Positions 45,917-54,607 of a stretch of DNA of 64,000 nt are shown piece after piece. The position numbers and the translations under genes are program-made. This DNA is from BCD1 sp965230565 (GTDB lineage: Bacteria > Bacteroidota > Bacteroidia > Chitinophagales > Saprospiraceae). The stretch lies in NCBI GenBank assembly GCA_965230565.1, contig CBDDLH010000016.1:2418001-2482000 (forward strand), written 5' to 3'. The notes beneath the pieces are model-generated. The model was not told where the DNA came from. It saw only the letters and a program-made list of their open reading frames with translations, and made no database searches. Numbering within the stretch: position 1 is the first letter of the stretch; every line of letters begins with the position of its first letter.

Positions 45917-46816
45917 TTATTCTTTTCTGCTTCCTTTGATGTTCAATTCGTAGTAATCAGTGTTTGCAGCCGGATCAACAACAATCTCCCCAACCTCAAC
46001 GAGGTAGTAATCTTCATCGATCAGGATCATGAATAAATCACCTACGGCAAGTACCGGAGTTTCGGATGCATCAGCACCAGTGTCCCATGCTGCAGCAAGC
46101 ATTTCTCTTGTATCAGCATTCTCAAAAGAGAAGTTTTCTACTTGTCCTGCATCAGGAATTCTCATAGCGGCTCCATTCTTAGGATAAATTTGCTGGTACC
46201 AGTTTGAAGCAATAGGTTGTCCAAGGTCAATCCCTTTATCCTGAATATCTCCGTCAGCACCTGAAGAAGAAACAGCCAATCCTGTTTCAAGGTCAAGGCT
46301 ACCATAGTCTGGTCCGTCAGCATTGTTCAATACAACAGCAGTATATTCCGCATTAATAGGAGTAGTTGGAGGAGCAACGATGGTAATTGCCAAAGAAACC
46401 TCAGCAGTTCTGGAGGCGTCGTCACCTACTTCAAAAGCATAAGTAGTTACACTTCCAATTTCTTCTTTAGCAGTAATGGTAATGTCATAAGTTACTGAAG
46501 TACCAGCTCCTATAATCAGGAATGGATTGTTGGAAGTCTGACCGGCAATAACAAAATCAGTTACAGCTAATTGATCAGCTCCTGCCCAAAGTGTCAGGGT
46601 CTTCAAGGCTTCGTCACCTTGCTCCAGCGTTACTTTAACACTGAAAGTTTCGCCAGCCTGCAGTTCAGCATCTCCATCGAGATATCCTGCTTCACTTACA
46701 AAACTGATTGATGGTCCGGTAGGGTCTGTAGGTGTCTCATCTTCCACACATGCTGTGAAAGTAAATACTGAAAGCACCATAGCAACGAATGCAAATTTGA
46801 TGAATGAGTTTTGCAT
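45917..46816 (-). CDS. Lipoprotein of unknown function
   Basis: The 299-aa product has a signal peptide with lipobox 'FTFTAC' (Cys about 23), then 'VEDETPTDPTGPS'. The first part is an Ig-like beta sandwich ('LQAGETFSVKVTLEQGDEAL', 'TVTYDITITAKEEIG'), followed by a C-terminal domain with 'GDLFMILIDEDYYLVEVGEI'. It is probably surface-exposed. Codon use resembles the SusCD genes, suggesting high expression. No family is assigned. Confidence 0.65.
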   Translation of the reverse strand: MQNSFIKFAFVAMVLSVFTFTACVEDETPTDPTGPSISFVSEAGYLDGDAELQAGETFSVKVTLEQGDEALKTLTLWAGADQLAVTDFVIAGQTSNNPFLIIGAGTSVTYDITITAKEEIGSVTTYAFEVGDDASRTAEVSLAITIVAPPTTPINAEYTAVVLNNADGPDYGSLDLETGLAVSSSGADGDIQDKGIDLGQPIASNWYQQIYPKNGAAMRIPDAGQVENFSFENADTREMLAAAWDTGADASETPVLAVGDLFMILIDEDYYLVEVGEIVVDPAANTDYYELNIKGSRKE

Positions 46817-47357
46817 AATTTAAATTTGTGGTTTTTTAATATTTCAAATAATTAGATACAATATTCAAATAAGACGAGAAACGATTCGCTTTGCGCCTTT
46901 ATTGCCAGTTTATGACGAAAGAAAGCGTAGAGGGTAACAAAAAACTGGGGCGAAATTAAATATTTTGGAGATATTAAGCCTTAAGACGCTACTTTTATTT
47001 CGCCTCTTTCTATACAACGACAAAACCTCATTATTAGCTGCGCGGAGTCCATTTTCTCCCTGAAATATTTTTATCTTTGAAAACGTCTAAGCGTATGTCC
47101 TTATTTTTCAATTCTTAAAACCAACTTATTAGCCACTATTAAGAATTGTTGGAACGATGGAAGAATGGGAAAAAAATGCCAATACACCTTCCATCCTTCC
47201 AAATATTGCCTTTTCCTTATAGGTATAAATAATGTTGCGGATTTTAGAAAAAAATATGAATAAGGAATTTAGACATGTTCTATGAACAGAGTCAAATGGC
47301 TAAATCACTAGGTATTATTCAACACTCTAAATCGTTTTAACTAGAAAGTACATTTTT
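46817..47357. other. Intergenic region between divergent genes
   Basis: 540 bp that should contain the promoters of the lipoprotein gene and of the S9 peptidase. AT-rich, with no gene or strong hairpin that I can support. Confidence 0.5.
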
Positions 47358-49682
47358 ATGAAAAAAATAAGTCTCATTCTTACCGTTCTCTTAACCTTTT
47401 CTATTGGCTTACACGCCCAAAAACTCATCAAACTGGAAGATATCTGGCAGGATTACAAATTTATGCCTAAAAGAGTGCCGGGTTTTAATTTTCAAAAGGA
47501 TGGCCGGCATTATACCCGCCTGGAAAACAATAAAATCCAACAATATGATCTGCTAAACGGTCAGCAGACAGCTACCTTGATGGATCCCGGGATGGCAAGT
47601 GCCACTGGTTTCAATGGAATTATCGGTGGATACTTTTTCAGCGAAGACGAAACCAAAATGCTGATCAAATCAGAATCTGAACCGATCTACAGACGTTCCA
47701 CCAAAGCCAAATTCTTTGTTTTTGAACCTGGAAAAAATACGCTGGAGCCCGTTTTTTCAGAAGGAAAGATCAGCTTTGCAACCTTCAACCCACAGGCCGA
47801 TAAAGTGGCTTTTGTATTTAAGAACAATCTTTATGTAAAAGACCTCAAAAAAAACCGCACCACTCAAATCACCAAAGACGGGGAATACAATAAAATCATA
47901 AACGGCGGCCTGGACTGGGTTTATGAAGAGGAATTCCATTTCAGCCGGGGCTTTGAATGGTCGGTAGATGGTAAAAAGATCGGCTTCTATCGCTTTGATG
48001 AAAGTGAGGTTCCCGAGTTTACTTACACCAATTACAACGATGACCTCTACCCGGAGTATATCACCTTCAAGTACCCAAAAGCCGGGGAACGCAATTCCGA
48101 TGTAACCATTCATATTTATGATACAGAATCAGGTAAAACCATTGATGCTGCAACCTCCCTGGAGGAAGATCATTACATTCCCAGGATCAAATGGACCCAG
48201 GATCCTTCGAAGTTGTGCGTTACACGGTTAAATCGTCATCAAAACGAATTGGAACTTTTACTCGTCGATGCAAAATCAGGAAAATCCTCATTGCTTTTAA
48301 AAGAAGAAAATAAGTATTACATCAATATTGTAGACAACCTGACCTTCCTTAAAAATAATGAGCAGTTTATATGGACCAGCGAGGTGGATGGATGGAACCA
48401 TATCTATCTCTATAACATGAAAGGGAAAAAGGAAAGACAGATCACCAAAGGCCCATGGGAAGTGACCGAGTTTTACGGATTGGACGAAAAAAGAGGGCTG
48501 GTTTACTATCAGGCTGCTGAGGAATCTCCGATGGAAAGACAAGTTTATTCCATGAGTCTCAACGGAAAACGCAAACAAACGCTCGCCGGTGAAAAAGGTT
48601 GGAACAGCGCCCAATTCAGCAGCACCTTCGATTATTTTGTACTCAACTTTTCTACAGCCAATACACCAACTGTTTACTCCGTTTATGATGATCAAGGCAG
48701 GTTGGTAAGAGTTCTGGAAGATAATGCCGACCTCTTGTCCATCCAGCAAAACTATACCCTCAGCGATGTGGAATTCTTCAATTTCACCACAAAAGACAAA
48801 GTGGACCTTAATGGATACATGATCAAACCGGCTTATTTTAATGAAAATCGCCAATATCCTGTTTTCATGTATCTCTACGGCGGTCCTGGCAGCCAGCAGG
48901 TTACTGACCGCTGGAAAGGTCAGAATTACTGGTGGTTCCAGATGCTGGCGCAAAAAGGATTCCTGGTGGTTTGTGTTGACAATCGGGGAACCGGTGCCCG
49001 TGGCGAATCGTTCAAAAAAATGACCTATCTCCAATTGGGCAAATATGAAACCCTCGATCAGATCGAAGCAGCTAAATACGTTGGCAGTCTGCCATATGCC
49101 GATGCTGATAATATCGGTATTTTTGGTTGGAGTTATGGCGGATACATGTCTTCACTTTGTCTTTTGAAAGGTAATGATGTTTTCCAGGCTGCCATAGCTG
49201 TGGCTCCAGTAACCAACTGGAAGTGGTACGACTCAGTTTACACAGAAAGATTCATGCGGACTCCTCAGGAAAATCCTGATGGATACCGGAACAATTCACC
49301 GATCTACTTTGCTGATAAATTAAAAGGAGATTATCTGCTGATTCATGGTATGGGTGATGATAATGTTCATTTTCAGAATACCGCAGAAATGGCCAACGCC
49401 CTGATCAATGCCAACAAACAATTTGATACCTATTTTTACCCCAACCGGAATCATGGTATTTATGGAGGCACCACTCGTCTGCATTTGTATCAGAAAATGA
49501 CGGATTTTGTTATGGAAAAACTAAAATCCAAAAGTTCTCCGGCCACTAAAAACCGTGGACCGGTAAAGATCATTCCACGGGATGAACTCAAGAAAAAAAC
49601 AGGCGGCACTAAGGATGCAATCCAGAATCCGTCAAGACCAAAAACCAGTAAGCGGGCGAAGGTGAAGGATAAAACAAAGTAG
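47358..49682 (+). CDS. S9 family peptidase (dipeptidyl-peptidase IV type)
   Basis: The 774-aa secreted enzyme has a signal peptide (1-20), an N-terminal beta-propeller with 'DWVYEEEFHFSRGFEWSVDG' (the DPP-IV Glu-Glu motif that fixes the substrate amino end) and a C-terminal hydrolase with 'GIFGWSYGGYMS' (Ser), 'GMGDDNVHFQNTAEM' (Asp) and 'RNHGIYGG' (His). It removes X-Pro or X-Ala dipeptides in the periplasm. A Lys/Arg-rich tail of about 30 residues (745-774) extends past the usual end. A palindrome follows the stop, then a terminator. Confidence 0.93.
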   Translation: MKKISLILTVLLTFSIGLHAQKLIKLEDIWQDYKFMPKRVPGFNFQKDGRHYTRLENNKIQQYDLLNGQQTATLMDPGMASATGFNGIIGGYFFSEDETKMLIKSESEPIYRRSTKAKFFVFEPGKNTLEPVFSEGKISFATFNPQADKVAFVFKNNLYVKDLKKNRTTQITKDGEYNKIINGGLDWVYEEEFHFSRGFEWSVDGKKIGFYRFDESEVPEFTYTNYNDDLYPEYITFKYPKAGERNSDVTIHIYDTESGKTIDAATSLEEDHYIPRIKWTQDPSKLCVTRLNRHQNELELLLVDAKSGKSSLLLKEENKYYINIVDNLTFLKNNEQFIWTSEVDGWNHIYLYNMKGKKERQITKGPWEVTEFYGLDEKRGLVYYQAAEESPMERQVYSMSLNGKRKQTLAGEKGWNSAQFSSTFDYFVLNFSTANTPTVYSVYDDQGRLVRVLEDNADLLSIQQNYTLSDVEFFNFTTKDKVDLNGYMIKPAYFNENRQYPVFMYLYGGPGSQQVTDRWKGQNYWWFQMLAQKGFLVVCVDNRGTGARGESFKKMTYLQLGKYETLDQIEAAKYVGSLPYADADNIGIFGWSYGGYMSSLCLLKGNDVFQAAIAVAPVTNWKWYDSVYTERFMRTPQENPDGYRNNSPIYFADKLKGDYLLIHGMGDDNVHFQNTAEMANALINANKQFDTYFYPNRNHGIYGGTTRLHLYQKMTDFVMEKLKSKSSPATKNRGPVKIIPRDELKKKTGGTKDAIQNPSRPKTSKRAKVKDKTK

Positions 49683-49711
49683 AACAGACTTTAGTCTGTT
49701 GACCCCATCCT

Positions 49712-49752
49712 TAAACAGCAATGCTATTGTTTAGAAAATAGCATTGCTGTTT
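49712..49752 (+). terminator. Hairpin after the S9 peptidase gene
   Basis: The inverted repeat aaacagcaatgctattgttt...aatagcattgctgttt lies 30 bp after the stop. The T-run is short. Confidence 0.65.
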
Positions 49753-49835
49753 CCAACTCCTGCCCCTAAACTATTTGAACTACTTAAACCCATTAAACCA
49801 CTTGAACCAATTTTATTCACCATTAATCCATTGAT

Positions 49836-50150
49836 ATGCTAATTTCCAATGTTGACTATATTCCAGGAAAGGAAATCGTTGAAGTAATTGACATTGCCAG
49901 AGGCAGTACTGTTCGTGCAAGACACCTTGGCCGGGATTTTACGGCAGTATTTAAGAGTGTTGCCGGAGGTGAAATTTCTGAATACACCAAATTGCTGGCC
50001 GGAGCCAGAGAACAAGCCATCGAAAGAATGATCGCCGATGCTGAAAGACTCGGAGCCGATGCGGTTATCAATGTACGATTTATGACCTCCAGCGTGATGA
50101 ACACCCTGTCTGAGGTGCTGGCGTATGGAACGGCGGTGAGGTTGAAGTAG
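49836..50150 (+). CDS. YbjQ/UPF0145 family protein
   Basis: The 104-aa product matches the YbjQ family throughout: 'GSTVRARHLGRDF', 'GGEISEYTKLLAGAREQAIE' and 'ADAVINVRF', then 'EVLAYGTAV'. Members form pentameric rings and are sometimes annotated as heavy-metal-binding, without proof. The protein is cytoplasmic. A heptamer tract starts at its stop codon. Confidence 0.9.
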   Translation: MLISNVDYIPGKEIVEVIDIARGSTVRARHLGRDFTAVFKSVAGGEISEYTKLLAGAREQAIERMIADAERLGADAVINVRFMTSSVMNTLSEVLAYGTAVRLK

Positions 50151-50173
50151 TTGCTGGTTGCTGGTTGCTGGTT
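50149..50173. repeat. Heptamer tract (ttgctgg) at the YbjQ gene end
   Basis: Three ttgctgg units overlap the stop codon and continue downstream; the complement is ccagcaa, as in the other tracts. Confidence 0.75.
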
Positions 50174-50277
50174 AATTTGGACCATAAATACTAAAGGCGA
50201 TGCCTTTGCAGAGCCAAAGAGTATAGAAAAGGCGTTGCCTTATCGAAGGAATAACCATCCAAAAAATTACTCAGCCT

Positions 50278-50802
50278 TCATTTTTGCTTAAACCTTATAA
50301 CCACCAAGTTTAAAATGAGCAGTATGCTTCCTGTCAAAATAAAGATCAAACTTAAATTTGATTTAAATAATACAGTATGCCAACCATAAAGAATGATAGT
50401 TGAAAAATTATCAAGGTTCAATACTCCTCCAACCAAAATCAGAATTATCAATATTGTTTGAAATATCCTTACACTTGAATTATTCCTTACTTTATTGATC
50501 AAATTCAAAGTAAATAAAATGGGGATCACAACTTGGAGACCCAAAATCAATAGGAACCAATCTCCATACATTCTATCCATAAATGCCAACTCTTCATAAA
50601 TTATTCCGCTGACAGTTTGAATAAGGATATACCATAATTTCCTCAGAAGAATGAACAATCCTACAACTCCCAGAATAATCCAATTACTTTGGTCAAATTT
50701 TTGAAAGAATTTGTATTTCCATTTCAACGAGTAGGCTACTAACCCGATAATAAACCAGTTTAAAAGGATATAAAAATCAATGACAGGGTTACTTAAGAAC
50801 AT
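50278..50802 (-). CDS. Hypothetical membrane protein, five helices
   Basis: The 174-aa product is mostly hydrophobic, with segments at about 8-25, 42-64, 82-102, 112-128 and 148-167. No family or catalytic residues are recognised. It is AT-rich compared with neighbours. It may be an acquired gene. Confidence 0.55.
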   Translation of the reverse strand: MFLSNPVIDFYILLNWFIIGLVAYSLKWKYKFFQKFDQSNWIILGVVGLFILLRKLWYILIQTVSGIIYEELAFMDRMYGDWFLLILGLQVVIPILFTLNLINKVRNNSSVRIFQTILIILILVGGVLNLDNFSTIILYGWHTVLFKSNLSLIFILTGSILLILNLVVIRFKQK

Positions 50803-50952
50803 AAAATCAACTTCTCATTTCCAATTTGATTTAATCAAAATTCTGCATTCTGCCTTTCAAAAAAACAAGAATAACAAACAACCTAAAACACTATCTGCCA
50901 ACTGGTACTGGTACTACCAACTGCGGACTGAAGGCTGCGGACTGAAAACTAA

Positions 50953-52746
50953 TCACTCCTCCTTCCTCATCACACCCTTCGCAATGGTATTCAGAATGAG
51001 GAAAATGCCCAGGAATAATGCAATCCTGGCAATGATATCCCCCCATCTCACATAGAAAGTTATGGCATCATTTTTATACATAGTTCCCGAAATGGCGATG
51101 GGAACATCGTAGGCTGTTCTTTGCAGGATATCTCCCCGTTGATTGACAAAAGCTGACGATCCGGTATTGGCAGACCGAACGACGTCCCGGCGGGTTTCGA
51201 TGGCCCTAAGGGAGGCAAAATGCAGGTGTTGTCGGTAGCCGGGAGTCTTATCCCACCACCCGTCATTGGTCATCACAAAAATCAACTCCGCTCCATCGAA
51301 TTTACCCCCATTACGGATGTATCCTCCGACATATTCACCATACACGGATTCATAACAAATAGCAGGGCCCACCTTTGCGGCGCCGTTATCAAAAATCACA
51401 TATCCTTTCTGAGTTCCAAGCCCCGCAGTTGTTCCGCCCAACTGATCCACGACAGGTTCCATGAAAAACAGGATTTTCTTAAAAGGAAAGATCTCAGGAC
51501 CAGGGACCAACTTGGACTTTTTGTGATGTGGAACAACCCTGTTTTTTTGATTGAGTTCAATTGCTCCGTTGTAAACTTCCAAATAACGCTCTCTTTCTCC
51601 TTTTCCTACTTTTCTGGCATTGGGCGTTAAAGCTTCTCCTTCTTCAAAATTGTGATAGGTATTTACGCCCATGACAACAGTCATTTGGGGGTACTTTTTC
51701 ATAAAATCCCTGATGGCGTTCAAACTTCGGCTACCATTGAATTCACCGTCCTCAATATATTTCTCCAAACAAGTCTCCGGGAATACCACATAATCCGTCA
51801 GGCTATCTGATTTACTTTCTGCCAGGTTGAGCAGGTGCTCCAGCTGAATACTTTCGGGTATGGTGAATTTTTCAAAATGAGGCTCGTAATTTGGCTGGAG
51901 AGATACTACATTGACAGGCTCCCCTTTTTCTTCATAACTCGCATACATGATGAGTGAAATCGCCAACGGTAAAATAATTAATGAACCAGTCCCAATAGCT
52001 TCTTTTCTCAAAACATTGCCCGTTTCATTATAATGATTAATCAATTTAAACAAGAAGATATTGACCAAAAGCACCAGTAAGGTTCCTCCAAATACTCCTG
52101 TGAATTCATACCACTGCACCCACCAGGGAACCTGAGCGAAACTATTGCCGAAAGCCAGCCACGGCCAGCTAAGATCCCAGTTGAAATGCATGTATTCAAA
52201 ACATATCCAGTAGACCACCAAAGCTGCATAACCAAACTTGGGTACTGCTCTTTTACTCATATGGAACAGCCAGAAAGCCGTTGCCATCAATAGTGAATTG
52301 ACCACGTTGGCAAATAAACCCGCCAGTAATGCGGCATTTCCTACCCACCAGGTAGTTAGAATATTGTAGATCAAAAAGGCATTAAAGGCATATCTGAATA
52401 CCTTCCAGCCGGCACCTTTAACCCTTGATACACTCCACTCGTATTCAACGATCAGTAAAGGCACCAATCCAACAAACATAAAAATGGGAACCGGTAATAA
52501 TCCGGGGAAGCTTATGGCCAGCAAAGCACCGGAAAGGGTGGAATAACCACTGTATTTCCAATTATAGTCATTGCCCCGTTTCTCAGTAATTACTGCCCTC
52601 AGCAAAACAGCTGCCCCCCAGCCGGCCAACAGAAAAAACAAGGGACGGTGACCCCATAATTGCTCGGCTTTGAACAATTGCCACATATCATAACCGACAT
52701 AAATGGCAACGAGCAGTAGTAATACTAATAGCAGTATTCTTTTCAC
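50953..52746 (-). CDS. lnt: Apolipoprotein N-acyltransferase
   Basis: The 597-aa protein has eight or nine membrane helices and a nitrilase-type domain. The catalytic triad is seen as Glu in 'YVVFPETCLEKYI', Lys in 'HHKKSKLVPGPE' and Cys in 'GPAICYESVYGEYV'. 'FVMTNDGWWDKTPGYRQH' is the conserved loop. It transfers an acyl chain to the N-terminal Cys of lipoproteins, matching the many lipoproteins in the window. The N-terminal membrane part is slightly longer than in E. coli Lnt. Confidence 0.93.
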   Translation of the reverse strand: MKRILLLVLLLLVAIYVGYDMWQLFKAEQLWGHRPLFFLLAGWGAAVLLRAVITEKRGNDYNWKYSGYSTLSGALLAISFPGLLPVPIFMFVGLVPLLIVEYEWSVSRVKGAGWKVFRYAFNAFLIYNILTTWWVGNAALLAGLFANVVNSLLMATAFWLFHMSKRAVPKFGYAALVVYWICFEYMHFNWDLSWPWLAFGNSFAQVPWWVQWYEFTGVFGGTLLVLLVNIFLFKLINHYNETGNVLRKEAIGTGSLIILPLAISLIMYASYEEKGEPVNVVSLQPNYEPHFEKFTIPESIQLEHLLNLAESKSDSLTDYVVFPETCLEKYIEDGEFNGSRSLNAIRDFMKKYPQMTVVMGVNTYHNFEEGEALTPNARKVGKGERERYLEVYNGAIELNQKNRVVPHHKKSKLVPGPEIFPFKKILFFMEPVVDQLGGTTAGLGTQKGYVIFDNGAAKVGPAICYESVYGEYVGGYIRNGGKFDGAELIFVMTNDGWWDKTPGYRQHLHFASLRAIETRRDVVRSANTGSSAFVNQRGDILQRTAYDVPIAISGTMYKNDAITFYVRWGDIIARIALFLGIFLILNTIAKGVMRKEE

Positions 52747-53093
52747 GATATTTCTTTAGAAGGTATATTTACTAAATAAGTACATATTTGATTCTTTCTA
52801 GACCAAAACCCATTATTTTCCTATTTATTGTATTGGCACAAATTATAGGAAGGCAGGAAGAATGGAATTGTGGAATAGAGACAAATTGCATGCACTTTCC
52901 AGTTTTCCAATATTCCCGATGATTTAACGATTTTCCAGAAAAACCAAATGGAATTTCAAACTATATGCTGAGCATCTCATGCAAACATCTATTTTTTAAC
53001 ACGAAAGACAAAATTAAGACAGACAGTTTACATAAATTTAAAGATAAAAAAAATGCTTATTTTCGGCCTACTTTTAGATCACAGTACAGAGAT
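52747..53093. other. Intergenic region before the HD-PycTM gene
   Basis: About 350 bp between divergent lnt and the HD-PycTM gene. In-frame ATG codons upstream (from 52965) give a Lys-rich leader without homology, so I treat that part as non-coding. No hairpin or repeat is convincing. Confidence 0.45.
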
Positions 53094-54329
53094 ATGGAAA
53101 AAACACCTTTGTTAGCAGCAGCAGAAGCATATGTGACGGAACATTTTGAGAAAAACGTTTCCAAGGATTTTGTATTTCACTCCCTTGAGCATGTTCAGGA
53201 TGTGGTGAAGGCCATCACTAAAATTTCATCCGCCTATGAACTTTCTGATAAAAAGGTAGAGTTACTGTATCTCGCTGCCTGGTTCCATGATACCGGTTAT
53301 GATAAGGGATCAGAAGGTCATGAAGAACGTAGTTGTCAATATGCAGAGGAATTTTTGAAAAAACAAAATGTTCCTCAGGAGGACATCCAGACGGTTATAG
53401 AATGTATCAGGTCCACTCGCATGCCTCAAAGTCCAATGAACCGTATGCAATCCATCCTTTGTGATGCAGATCTGAGTCACCTCGGTAATGCACTGTACTG
53501 GGACCGGTGTGGTCGGGTCAGGCAGGAGTTGTTATTGACCCGCGACAGAATAATGACGGATATTGAGTGGGTTGATTTTGAGCTCAATTTTATGGTCAAT
53601 CACCATTATCATACAGGTGAGGGAGAACGACTGTACGGGGAACAGAAAAGAAAACATATCAGGCAGCTGGATAAGCAAAAACGGAGATTACATCCTGAAT
53701 TGGCTGCAATAATGATCGAAGAGGATAAAATCGGTCAACAAAAAAAGAAGAAAAAGAAAAATAAGGTAGTTACTTCCAGCGGCAACATAGAATTGAAACA
53801 AATCAGCCTTGGCCGCGGAGTAGAAACGATGTTCCGGACAGCCTATCGTACCCACGTCAATCTGAGTTCCATTGCCGACAACAAGGCCAACATCATGTTG
53901 AGTATTAATGCGATCATCATTTCGATCATCATTTCCAGCCTTGTTCCTCAATTCGGTGAAAATCCGAGACTCATTATTCCAACGGTAATCCTGTTGATGG
54001 TTTGTTTAGCTGCTCTGACTTTAGCGATTCTCGCTACCAGACCAAAGATCACCAAGGGCAAAGTGACCATGGAAGATATAAAATCCAAAAAGACAAACCT
54101 GTTGTTCTTTGGAAATTTTCATGAAATGGAACTGGACGACTTCCATTACGGAATGATGGAAATGATCACGGATTCTGACTTCCTATACAGCTCCATGACA
54201 AGAGACCTATATTTCCTGGGAATTGTGTTGGCTAAAAAATACCGATTCCTGAGGTTGTGTTATGGTGTGTTCATGTATGGTCTTATCGGGGCGGTGATTA
54301 TTTTTGCTGCTTCGTTTATGATGAATTAG
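53094..54329 (+). CDS. HD phosphohydrolase fused to PycTM (DUF5706) membrane domain
   Basis: The 411-aa product begins with an HD domain: 'FHSLEHVQDVVKAI' (first metal His), 'AAWFHDTGYD' (HD pair) and 'LCDADLSHLG' (last Asp). A Lys-rich linker follows (about 220-230), then the Pycsar-effector membrane domain: 'RTAYRTHVNLSSIADNKANI', 'MLSINAIIISIIIS', and two to three helices to the C-terminus. In Pycsar defence such membrane proteins are opened by cUMP or cCMP. No nucleotide cyclase gene is adjacent. HD-PycTM fusions occur elsewhere in Bacteroidota as stand-alone genes. Function: nucleotide-responsive membrane protein, inferred. Confidence 0.83.
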   Translation: MEKTPLLAAAEAYVTEHFEKNVSKDFVFHSLEHVQDVVKAITKISSAYELSDKKVELLYLAAWFHDTGYDKGSEGHEERSCQYAEEFLKKQNVPQEDIQTVIECIRSTRMPQSPMNRMQSILCDADLSHLGNALYWDRCGRVRQELLLTRDRIMTDIEWVDFELNFMVNHHYHTGEGERLYGEQKRKHIRQLDKQKRRLHPELAAIMIEEDKIGQQKKKKKKNKVVTSSGNIELKQISLGRGVETMFRTAYRTHVNLSSIADNKANIMLSINAIIISIIISSLVPQFGENPRLIIPTVILLMVCLAALTLAILATRPKITKGKVTMEDIKSKKTNLLFFGNFHEMELDDFHYGMMEMITDSDFLYSSMTRDLYFLGIVLAKKYRFLRLCYGVFMYGLIGAVIIFAASFMMN

Positions 54330-54607
54330 TAATTTTCCGAGACAATTTCATATTCCGTAACTACGGCACTTACATTCTTTGATCCTATTTCATGGCACTT
54401 CGTACGATGCAATAGGATATTGTCGATATGCGGCTTGTTATAACATTCTTGCCATTCAAGTCTCAGCGGGAAGTCCTATGGGTACCACTCAAACGGCAAG
54501 GATACCTTATACGGGCATGATGAATCTCCTTCAAACTAACCTCGCAGAGAGGAAAATAAATCCGGAATACCAAAACATCCCCCTTTCATACACAACCAGC
54601 AACCAAA
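54330..54607. other. Spacer between convergent genes
   Basis: About 280 bp with no supported gene. A 78-codon plus-strand frame (54379-54615) lacks features. A heptamer-like accagcaacc (54594-54606) ends at the stop of the permease gene. Confidence 0.45.

Noticed and set aside
52965..53093. Upstream ATG extending the HD-PycTM protein by 43 residues
   Set aside because: The added part is Lys-rich without homology, and the HD domain starts right after the ATG at 53094.
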